A stretch of 64,000 nt of DNA from Isoetes taiwanensis. Lineage: Eukaryota > Streptophyta > Lycopodiopsida > Isoetales > Isoetaceae. Made by a program: the position numbers and the translations under genes. Below, in pieces: positions 30,105 through 39,575 of this stretch. A model generated the notes under the pieces. The model searched no databases, was not told where the DNA came from, and saw only the letters and a list, made by a program, of their open reading frames with translations. The stretch spans positions 6,535,199 through 6,599,198 of the forward strand of contig JAJEKV010000050.1 in the NCBI GenBank assembly GCA_021234155.1, written 5' to 3'. The stretch's first letter is position 1. Each line of letters begins with the position of its first letter.

Positions 30105-31553
30105 TTTGTAAGCTAAACTCTGTACAAAGGTAATGTTTTAAGGAGCTAAAAAGGGTGTAGTACATAAACATGGAATAACATTAGTAAGAATAAGAATGTA
30201 GCATGCTTATGCTAGAACACATTAAGTGTATAAAATCTATAAAATGCATACAATGTTTGAAGAGCCTCAATAAAATGCATATACCAAGAGAAATGCTTAT
30301 ACAATCATATGTATAAAGATGCTTATATGGAATGCACAAATCTCTGCAAATAAAACCTTAGCATTTGTCCCCTTGCAAGTGGTGAAACACATTCAGATAT
30401 GCCTACATTGTAATTTCCCTCTACAAACAGAAGTTTGCAATGTCTACTTTTTGAGCAACAGAGACAGATAGGCTTTTTGCATTAGTGCAACTATATTAAA
30501 GCCAATCATTGCCAGGTTCTTGTCACAGCTGAGCATTTACGTGTTGGAATAGGAGCAAAGAAGACAAGTAAGCTATGTAGCCAACCTGCAACTCCAGGAT
30601 TCATGGCAATCATCCGCAACTTGTTTTTTTCCTTGTTGCAATGAAAGATCCTGAATCCAAAACCTCAAATGGCTTGCAAAACAAGAATTTTGACACATGT
30701 TAAAAGGATGGGAACAATAATGAGGGTGCTAAACAATTTTAAAAGTGATGGCTTCTCAGCTTCCTTTCTTCTATCTAATTCGTGCATCATCTTGTGTAAC
30801 AAGGGAGGCGCACTACAAGGTGTGGCTACCTAAGAATGGAACCTAGAAATTTACTAATCCTGAACCAAATTGTGACTCAAATCAAAACACCCACGTCAAG
30901 AATGCAAGAAAATGTTTCAGCGAGAGTAATAGTACTGTTGCACCATTCTTCTAGCAAAGTCGTCATGCCCATGCCGCTACAACATGCTGTTTTACAAAAC
31001 CAAGCATTCAATACCAGACCATGTCACAATCTTGTCTTTTTCATGCCTATGCAAGAGATGCTGATAATTATTCCCACATCAAATTCTTTCCCTTACTTCC
31101 TAATGGTGCTCACAAAACATTGGGGAGCATCCAAATAGTGGTCATCTTATCTTTGACTTCCTTGATTGCCCTTGTGTCACAACTGATGACAAACTGTTTG
31201 TCTCATGGAAAAATAAATTATAAGCTGCAGAACCAGATCTTCATTCAGCAACCTGCCTTCAATAGCGATACATCCCATGAGAACGAGGTATCTTTCAATG
31301 GGTTAAGCAACCTACGTATGCCTCTCAAGAAGTTGCTGATGAGCATGCAACTGTTCCAGATTGGACCGGTGCAGTCGCATGCAGTTTATGCAATTTTTTC
31401 CCATTGCCATATCTCTAAATTATGCCCAATAGAATAAAATGTTCAAATGTGCTCGGGCAAATCCAATCATAAAAATTAGACTCTATGATTACCCCAACAT
31501 GGTCGGCCAAATTTTCAGCATCTGTAAAGCCATCAGCTGCAGCTCGTTTCTTT
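30105..31553. other. No recognised gene; target region of the split LINE
   Basis: AT-rich. An open stretch of 138 codons (31021-31437) and an overlapping one of 100 codons (30836-31138) show no domain I recognise. Confidence 0.4.
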
Positions 31554-31590
31554 ACTAATCTTGCCCTGCAAGAGAATAAGCAAGATTAGT
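31554..31590. other. Perfect 11-bp hairpin next to a LINE insertion site
   Basis: ACTAATCTTGC (31554-31564) and GCAAGATTAGT (31580-31590) form a perfect stem with a 15-base loop, ending 3 bp before the LINE target duplication. Confidence 0.6.
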
Positions 31591-31640
31591 TTCATTCTCT
31601 TGGGCATCTTCGAAGAATTGGACTTCCTGGCTATCGCACA

Positions 31641-32662
31641 TTGAAAATGTTAGATAAAAACTTTTTCTTGATTGTTTTTGATGATGCTGCTGTAGCAGAT
31701 CAGTTGGTGGCACGAGGGGTTGATCCTATGTGGAGTGATTATATATTGTACCAGTCTTATTCATCAGGTTTTAATCCCAACATGCTCAATGCTTTGAAAA
31801 TGCCTTGCTGGCTCTCAATCTCCAATCTTCCTCCTGACTTGCTGGTCCCCGAGTTCCTCATTAACATTGCTAATGGTTTGGGCACTCATTTGGCCCATTC
31901 CATTGTTGATGGGGCAAAGATCTGTGTGTCACTTCCCCTTGGTCATGCTTTGCCCGAGTCTGTTGTAATTAAAAGTGGCCCCATGTTTCTTAAGTTTGAC
32001 TTGAAATTGCTTAATGGTCCTCAGCTTGCCCTCTTATTTCCTCAACTAGCAATGTTTGCAAACTTTCGAGTTAAGAGGGATCATCCTGTTGCTCTTCCCC
32101 ACATGTCCATACCCTCTGCCACTCTTCTGCTTCTATCCCCAATACTTCTACATGCTTTTGTGTCTCTCCCTTCTCCTTCTATTTTGTCTTGTGCAAATCC
32201 GGTAAATGTGGCGGTAGGTGTTCCTTCCCTCTTCTTTTTGATGATCTTTGCTCTGACTAAATTGCATTCAATTCAAATAGAACAAGAAGCGGCAGAAACG
32301 AGTTCAAGCGGGATGGACAAAAGTGAGTTTGAAAAAAGCTACAAGGAACAAATATGCTCACTTTGCTTTGAGGGTTGTCACTTCCCAGAAGAGGCGGAGG
32401 GTTGAGCGGAGCGAAAGGCTCTCCCTCACCACTTGAGTCTCATGGTGAAGCCGCACAAAATATGGGGAGGATAGAGCAGAGAGGAGGCTCTCCTCCGCCA
32501 AGAATTGCAGTGCACAATGGAAGGGTGGAACAGAGAGGAGGCTCCCCCTTACCACTTTCTAGGACTTGTTGGGCAGATCTCCCAGAAGAATATCATGGGA
32601 CTGATGTGGTAGACATGCAGATAGTGAGTATGGAAGTGGAACATCCCAACTCAATATTATGA
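31641..32662 (+). pseudogene. LINE ORF1 with DUF4283-like domain, N-terminally truncated
   Basis: Encodes FFLIVFDDAAVADQLVARGV, then YQSYSSGFNPNMLNALKMPC and WLSISNLPPDLLVPEFL. This is the wording of the RNA-binding DUF4283-type domain seen in plant L1 ORF1 proteins. The frame ends at 32405, and an overlapping frame (32375-32662) carries a Gly/Arg/Ser/Pro-rich tail with a repeated EQRGGSP phrase. The final TGA (32660-32662) overlaps the ORF2 start by four bases (ATGA). One frameshift joins the parts. Confidence 0.75.
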
Positions 32663-33374
32663 ATATTGTGTCATGGAATGTTCGGGGCATTGCTTCTTCT
32701 CGAAGAAAAAAGCGGATTGTCCCTTTATTTATCTAAATTTCCTATGGATTTTTGTTGCCTTCAAGAACACAAGTGTCGAAGAGGTGATGCACACAAGCTG
32801 GCTTCCATTCTAGGTCGTGAGTACAATGTTTTGGTGGCGGCAGCTGACTCATCTAAAGCTGGGGTTCTCACTGCTTGGAGGTCTTCTATTGATGTGTCAT
32901 TTACTTAGACTGATAAGTTTGGTCATTTGGATTATTGTTAAATGGCAGGATAAGGGTCAGGAATGGGGTATTGTAAATGTTTATGCTCATAATCAACCGG
33001 GTCAAAGGGGTTCTTTATGGGCTTCTTTGAGGAGTAAGGTGCTTAGACTTGGAAGTAATGTTGCTTGGTTTATGGTTGGTGACTTTAATATGGTAGAAGC
33101 AGAAGTTGATAGATGTGGTCGGGGATCACAAGTAATCCAAGGATTTGAGAGGGAACATGGCGGCGTTTCTATTTTTTGGAGTGTGGATGGGCGTAAATTG
33201 ATGGGGATCGGTCATACACATGGTGTAATGGTTGGGCCGGGTTATGGTAGAGCCTATGCTCGCCATGATCGTGGCTATTATAATGTTATTGCTGCTGGCC
33301 TGGTACTTCCTTTTCACATGACTAATCTATTGGATAGTTCCGTTTCAGATCACAACCCACAATGGTTTTCTTAG
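32659..33374 (+). pseudogene. LINE ORF2 AP-type endonuclease, broken
   Basis: The ATG at 32659 begins MNIVSWNVRGIASSRRKKR, the canonical start of plant L1 endonucleases. After a frame change, FCCLQEHKCRRGDAHKLASI follows. Then come WGIVNVYAHNQPGQRGSLW, the metal-binding block FMVGDFNMVEAE and finally LLDSSVSDHNPQ. The catalytic SDH triad end is preserved. Several stops and frame changes (near 32735, 32905 and 33130-33230) break it. The ATGA start/stop overlap with ORF1 suggests re-initiation in the live element. Confidence 0.85.
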
Positions 33375-33489
33375 CTACGGCAAATAATAGAAGGCCCACT
33401 AAAACATTTTTCAAGCTCAATACCAGTTACGAAGAGCGAAGAGTTTAAAGGCTGTAAAGATCGTGGTCACGGGCATTCGCTTCATCCAG

Positions 33490-34671
33490 GGGGATGTCAG
33501 GGGTCGTAGCTGCCATGGCGGCGGTCAAATCCTTTGCTAAGGAATGGGGTTATCGTAAAGTGGTTGAGGCCAGAGGTCATTTGACAGCCTTATATCAGGA
33601 GTTACAACTATGCAGAGCTCACATTCCTTCTTACGGCATTAGAGAGAAGCAGATCTTACAAGAAATTAAAGATATTGAGGCTAGCAGCGAGTTCTTGGAG
33701 CGAAGTTGAAGGCTGGTTTGCAATGGTTTAAGTCGGTGATAGGTGTTCTCATTTCTTTTTTAGGGCGGCAAAGCGGAGGAGGATGGCTACTTCTATTAAC
33801 TCTCTCACTCTCCCAGATGGCTCGGAGGTTTCTGATCCGGTGCACCTAAAGCAGCACCTACATAATCATTTTGCAGTATTCTTTGCCCGATATCGTTTAC
33901 CATTTCGGGGAGGACATGCAATGTTGTGTTAACTAAAGTGCATTCTATTGTTTTTTGAGCAACGTTCAATTTTAGAGACAAATATCACTAGAGGCGATCT
34001 AGGCAAATGGCTCACCTATTGGAGAGAAAGGAAAATGTCGTGTCTTGACCCGGTTTTCGGTAGAATTTTTCAAGAATATTGGGAGTGGATTGGAGATGAT
34101 ATATATAATGCATTTTGTGAATTTAGAAGATCTGAAGTTTGGACAAAATTCTTAACACAGTGCTATTTCCCTCATTCCCAAGTGTAAAGAGCCCAAGACC
34201 ATTTCGGATTGGCGTCCTATAACATTGCTTTCTACTGATTGTATAAGATTTTTCTTAAAGCTCTGGCGGAGAAGTTGTGTGTTGTTCTTCTTTGAGTCAA
34301 TTTCGTCCCACCCAAACCGGGTTCTTGCACGGAAGGTGTATTCTTGATAATGTTGCGGCCTATGAAGGTATGTATTGGGCAAGGCTAAAGGCCCATCGTA
34401 TTGTGTTTCTCAAACTTGACATTGCCAAGGCATATGACAGTGTGGATTGGGGTTTTTTAGAGAAGTGTTTATTGGCTTTAGGGTTTGGTATTCCATTCAC
34501 AAGAGATGTCATGAAGTTGCATACTTCAGCAAGATCTCTGATACTCTTCGGGGAGAGCCCTCTGTTGTCTTTCCTGTTGGTAGAGGAGTTCGTCAAGGTT
34601 GCCCCTTGGCTCCATTGCTTTTTACAATAGTGGCAGAGGTGCTTTCACAATTATTTTCTAGTGCTGCTGAG
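33490..34671 (+). pseudogene. LINE ORF2 reverse transcriptase, N-terminal half, before the insertion
   Basis: A linker region (33494-33709 and 33948-34187) leads into the RT: PKCKEPKTISDWRPITLL near 34190, QTGFLHGRCILDNVAAYEGM, LKLDIAKAYDSVDWGFLEKC, then GVRQGCPLAPLLFTIVAEVL. It reaches LSQLFSSAAE, where GAG (34669-34671) is the last LINE codon. A frame change lies near 34570. The catalytic box is on the far side of the insertion. Confidence 0.87.
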
Positions 34672-34700
34672 CACACTGACCCCGAATTTTGGTCCACAGT
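34672..34700 (+). repeat. Left terminal inverted repeat of the 10.3-kb element
   Basis: Begins CACACTGACCCCGAA and continues TTTTGGTCCACAGT. It pairs with 44920-44948 with four mismatches. Confidence 0.88.
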
Positions 34701-35460
34701 GGTTTTTTAGTTGTACGGAAGTGTTGTTTTATGCCAAAAACAACACCAAAATGGCCCCAAAAGTCCACGTGGCCCGTTTATCCGGATTTGCACAAAGAGA
34801 CAGTGGTTTTTTGGCAAAAAATCCCACGGTGGTCTTTTAGCAGAAAAAAACCACGCATAGAAAAAATTGACGTAGTTTTTGTGATTTTTTTGTCAACGTG
34901 TATTTTTTTCCTTCTTGACTGTTGTTTTTGGAGTAGCCACGCGTTGTTTGTCTTGTAAATAGCACATGTAGGTTCGAATATTAGTACACGTGGAAAACTA
35001 AAAAGGACAGTTGTTTTTCTCTTTTCCATTTGTGTGTTTTTTTTTTCTCTATTTGTAGTTTTTTTAAGTTGACATTGTTTTCCCAAAAAAATATACATAA
35101 TTTTCAAGAAATCCACATGTTTTGTATAAAAAAACAATTTGTTTTCAAATGTTGTTTTCCTCAATGTGACATGTAGAAAGTAGAAAGTAGACGCATCATT
35201 TTTTAAAATAGTTGTTTTCAAATGTTGTTTTTGCGGGAAAAAAAAAAAACCGCACATGGCCTTTCATTTCTAGCGTTGTTTTTGGATCAAAATTTTAAAA
35301 ACCACATAATTAGAAAAAAAATTGACATGTAGATAAAGCAATACTACACGCGTAGAAACAATATTACAAGTAAAACAATGTGTTGTTTACGCGGAGAAAC
35401 AATGTCACAAGTAAAACAATGCATTGTTTTTAATATCTAATAACCAATCAAACATTGACA
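34701..35460. repeat. Left subterminal repeat zone
   Basis: Very A/T-rich with many short words of the form (G/A)TTGTTTTT and CAGTGGTTTTTT in both orientations, for example near 34700, 34800, 34830, 34920, 35000, 35150 and 35220. A 159-codon minus frame here (35257-34778) is low-complexity and a by-product of the repeats. In CACTA elements such zones bind transposase. Confidence 0.65.
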
Positions 35461-37640
35461 CGTGGCACACTCAAATAAAAAATTAATACAAATCACAATT
35501 TAAAGCCAATATAATCATATTTTATTTTTTTCGGTATGAATTTTTTTTGGGAATCGAGTATTGTTTTTGACCATTATTTCTAAGTGCTTGATTCCACAAA
35601 CGTTCTTTATTTTATGCCACATATCTAAGGTTGGCAAATTTTTTATCATAAGTTCTTGTGTTAAGTTCCAATGGTACAAGAGTGGGCACTTATAAAACTA
35701 AAACTATAGAAAACAATCAATTAAAATTACTTTTATATTTACAATACAAGAACTTCATATCTTTAATATTTAACAATTGAAACCAGAGATTACATTCCAG
35801 AATTCCAATTCCATTTTACACTTCAGTACCACAGATCAGCTTCTACTGTGTTAAAAGCCAAGTTCAGGCGATGGCTATCCTGGCCTCAGTAAAGAAACCA
35901 GCATTAAATCAATATCGGACTCTGCTGTAAACTCACTAGCACAGAGCCAACAAAAATCATCTTGTAACAAATATTTCAGATCCATTTTATTCCGCTGCAT
36001 TATCCAAGCAAAAAAGACATGAAACTGTTGAAAGGTTCAAGGTATGATGTACTCTGCCTGCACTGTCAGTATGGGATTTGAACCCAAGGGTCGAGTGGCA
36101 AGCTCCAAGCTCCATTAAGAGGCCTATTGCTTCAGGATTTTGAGCTTTTACCAGAAATTAAATACAATAAGAATTAACCCGATCTGAAGATTCAAAAATC
36201 GTTTGTCATCGCCTACCGCCATAATTCTTTGCTATATTTTTCAACCTGCTCTGTACCTAACCGACCATAGTTCCTTCAACACGCTTCAGTACCCTAACCG
36301 ACCCACGAATGCTTTGTGACTGGCCTGACTGACCTATCATGCAAAAACTTCTTAGGATCTGTCTCTGTGCATAGAAAATAAACGAAAAAAAAAGAACCTC
36401 TAGATCTTTGTTCTGCAAGAAGAAACAAAGCGGCGATATCCACGCCCTAGGTGCTTGAAGCCCTAAGCGCAAAAAGAGTAGCTGGGGGATCAAATTTGCT
36501 CTGATTTCTCAAATGGAGCTCCCTTAAGGCCTCCGCTTTGCCCCATCCGTGCAAGAAAAGCTCGCAGATTTGTCAAGTTTTGAGCATTCTACACCTCCCG
36601 GAAAGACAGAGGCATCATTGACTTTAAAGATGAGAAAGACTAGAGGAGATAAAAGAATACAAAAGAATGAATAGGCAACCGGATTTGAAGAAGTTGTAGA
36701 AAAAAATGAAGGTAGATGGCGTTACAGAGCTGCAGAGCCGGCCATGAAGAAACTTCAAAGGCTTGAGAAGTAAAATGCTTGGAAATGCTCGCGTAAATCG
36801 CCATATTTGGAACCATAGCCATCCGGATCGCCATAGCTGGAACCATAGCCATAATTTGGAGAAAGATCGCCAAAGCGGGGAGAAAGAAAGCAATGGCTGT
36901 GATAAGAATCTTATCCATTAATCTCAGCCCTTTATTTTGTAGCCAATAAAATCATAGGGCGAGGATCGCGATCTTCAGCGTCCATCTCTATTGTCAGTAA
37001 ATCTGAAGCGTTAAAAACAGAGCCAATAAGATGACAGTACCAAGATCACCATCTGGGCCGTTTATCTTCATCAAATCTGAACCGTTATTCTCACATTTGA
37101 TATTTGATGGGGCATTTTTCCACCACACATTTTAATTCTCAATTTTAGTTTTCAACCTAACTACTTCCATCTACTTCCTGCAATCTTCAACAAGCCATAT
37201 GGCCATAGCCAATAATATGGCTGGAACATATTGTTCATTCTCAATGAGTGTTGGGATTTTGGGGTTGAAATTGAAAATCTCTCGTCAAAAGCCAGTATCA
37301 AAGTCAGTGTTTTCCTATGGGTAAGTCAGTACATCAAAATCTTATGACAAGTTTTCCTGTGGGTAATATCAATGCATTTTCTTTTAGGTGCCTAGAGTTT
37401 GGAAATGCTACATATGCATTTCTAGCATTTTTTACTTGGCGCCATATATCATAAGGTAAACTTGTGGGCCATGATATGATCAATCCTTGGTCCTTTGTAC
37501 TTCTAGAATGATTCTTTGGATAACCATAGAAACATTCTTTACAAAGTTAGGTCTACAAATCCATAGGTAATAAATGTTTATAATGGAATCTTGATGTCGT
37601 TCCACATGTGACACCAGCAAAGGGCATGGAAAAAATGATG
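35461..37640. other. Unique interior segment of the transposon, possibly captured host DNA
   Basis: No repeats typical of the element. A 92-codon minus frame (36918-36640) begins MDKILITAIAFFLPALAIFL with a hydrophobic helix and a Met-rich stretch. Upstream of it (36930-37105) lie two degenerate copies of a phrase AGCCAATAA(A/G)AT...AATCTGAA(G/C)CGTTA, which look like promoter or leader DNA. A pol III B-box-like GGTTCAAATCCC (minus, about 36072-36083) is also present. I do not recognise the protein. Confidence 0.4.
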
Positions 37641-37760
37641 TGGCCCTCCAGTTGGTGACATGGCATGCCAAGTAAGCAATGTCAAGTTTTGACTAGGCCA
37701 TTAATGAAAAGATGTACATCTTTGGTTTTTCATGGGGTGACGTTGGCAAATTTTGGGTGA
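37640..37760. repeat. Internal inverted repeat, left partner
   Basis: About 120 bp including GACATGGCATGCCAAGTAAG and GTCAAGTTTTGACTAGGCC. It reappears as the reverse complement at 42535-42665. Confidence 0.8.
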
Positions 37761-38215
37761 CATGGCATCTAGGCTCCAACATGTTTGAGCATAGGTGGCA
37801 TGTTTGAGCCACCTTGGTATGTTTGAGCCTAGGTGGCATGTTGGAGCCACCTTGGCATGTTGGAGCCACCTTGGCATGTTTGAGCACGTTGCGGCCTAGT
37901 GGTGGCATGTTTGAGCCACCTTGGCATGTTGGAGCCACCTTGGCATGTTGGAGCCCTAGGTGGCATGTTGGAGACCACGTGGCATGTTTGAGCCTCCTTG
38001 GCATGTTAGAGCTTGCTTGGCATGCTTGAGCCAATTTGGCATGTTGGAGCCCACGTGGCATGTTTGAGCCACCTTGGCATGTTAGAGCCTGCATGGCATG
38101 CTTGAGCCAAATTGGCATGTTGGAGCCCACGTGGCATGTTTGAGCCACCTTGGCAAGTTGGAGCATAGGTGGCATGTTAGAGCCCGCATGGCATGTTTGA
38201 GCATGTTGGAGCCTA
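37761..38215. repeat. 19-bp minisatellite array 1
   Basis: Head-to-tail units of GGCATGTT(G/T)GAGCCNNNNT, about 24 copies, with alternating variable bases (ACCT, TAGG, CACG). Because 19 is not a multiple of 3, the array gives fake open frames with a 19-residue period on the minus strand. Confidence 0.92.
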
Positions 38216-38599
38216 GGTAGTAGCCCATGCATTGATATAATCGGAGAGGCCTAGTTTCTACGCTTTGGGATGTCATTGCCAACACGGTACCAACTACCCT
38301 AGATCCATATCTTCCTTATAAGTTTCATACGGACTCGGTTCTTGCACTAATCTTGATATGGGAAAAATAAAATCATCGACAAGGTTAGGGGTACATGATG
38401 TATGGTCTACATTTAAGTATGTAGTCATTATTCTCGAGTTAAATTTCTTTCGGGAGATCTGGCCGGTTTCCACTTGCAAGGCTAAATAACAATGATCAAG
38501 ACTAAGCCTAGCTTTCTATAACTAGAAATTAAAATTAGCCAACATAACTAATCTCGAATACCTAAGATTCGCCTACCATTCTAAATTACACCTATGTAA

Positions 38600-38795
38600 C
38601 AACATGCCACGTAGGCTCTAATACATAACGTGGCTCCACCATGCCACCTAGGCTCTAACATGCCACCTAGGGTCAAGCATGCCACATCAGCTCCAACATG
38701 CCAAATACGCTCCAACATGTCAAGTTCTCTAACATGCCAATGTGGGTCAGGCATGGCACCTAGGCTCAAGCATGCCATCTAGGCACTCCGAGTGG
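38600..38795. repeat. 19-bp minisatellite array, inverted short block
   Basis: The same unit in opposite orientation (CTCNAACATGCCACCTAGG type), about 9-10 worn copies. It sits 385 bp after array 1, so the two could form a large hairpin around 38.22-38.60 kb. Confidence 0.85.
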
Positions 38796-39575
38796 GGATA
38801 TGGCACGTAAACCCCATTGCCTTGCTAGGTTATTGTAGGGTTTACGTTATGGAGGTTTGGGCTTTGGTCCGTTGCACTTGGGACATGGTCGAAAGTTGTT
38901 GTTGAAAAACGAGGCGGTGATAGAAATTGCAAGAATGGGGTTTTGATTTATTCTCCTCCTAGTTTTGCAATTAAAAGTGTAGAGCCTTATCACGTTAGCA
39001 AAATTGTTTGGGGTCACTTTCGAATTGGCGACTAGATCGAAACTCTGTTATTTCAGTTCTCATAGCTCCCCATGCATGTTTAGAAATGGTCCACCTAGTT
39101 ATCAAAGAAGTCGACCACGTATCAAAGAAGTCCATTCCGGAGCCTTTGTCTTGCCCAGAACTTGGGTTTCTACCGCGGTCATTGCGGGACACTTTTGAGG
39201 AGGGATATGTTCTCCGGACGGATCTTGAATTTTCTTGAGCCCTTTCGAAGCAAGTTACTTGAATGGAGAATTCAGCGATTGGGATAGGGAAGCCGGGTCC
39301 CGGCAAGGGAGGCATTGGCATTTGCCCTCGGGAGGAGCACCTGCGGTAGGAAAGCACCGCCTCGGTAAATCCAAAACCCCATTTCGACCCGGTTTCTATT
39401 GCTTCTTGTTTTCAAGCTGCAAGTGGCTGCTTGGGGATTTGACCCCATCTCGGGCATGGTCCCCGTGAGCATACACAGAGAACTCCATGCGAAGTTTGGG
39501 ATGTGTTAGTCTCGGATGTAAACCCTACCAAACCTTGGTAGGATTTACATTATGGGGATGCTCCTCGATCAAGAG
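38796..39575. other. Interior spacer between minisatellite and 830-bp repeats
   Basis: No recognisable gene. Two related phrases, GTAGGGTTTACGTTATGG (about 38837) and TAGGATTTACATTATGGG (about 39539), suggest short duplications. A 120-codon minus frame (39357-38995) has no known domain. Confidence 0.4.

Noticed and set aside
30836-31437. Overlapping frames as an ORF1 of the split LINE
   Set aside because: The LINE's 13-bp target duplication places its 5' end at 31607, so these frames are in the target DNA and show no domain.
34672-34700. Alternative borders starting at CCCCG with a TGA duplication
   Set aside because: TGA also repeats at both sides, but this choice leaves the LINE out of frame and shortens the inverted ends. 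The CAC start with GAG restores the frame and lengthens the match.
34778-35257. 159-codon minus frame at the left transposon end
   Set aside because: Low-complexity Lys/Phe/Thr composition produced by A/T-rich subterminal repeats.
36060-36150. A full SINE around the B-box-like GGTTCAAATCCC; a similar box near 58230
   Set aside because: No matching A-box at proper distance and no second copy of the surrounding sequence in the window.
37693-38232. Long minus-strand frames (179, 139 and 164 codons) in the 19-bp arrays, rich in CH, KVA and SNMP words
   Set aside because: The 19-bp period forces a 19-residue pattern in any open frame. Frames exist on both strands and break wherever a unit changes length. 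There is no protein signal beyond the repeat.
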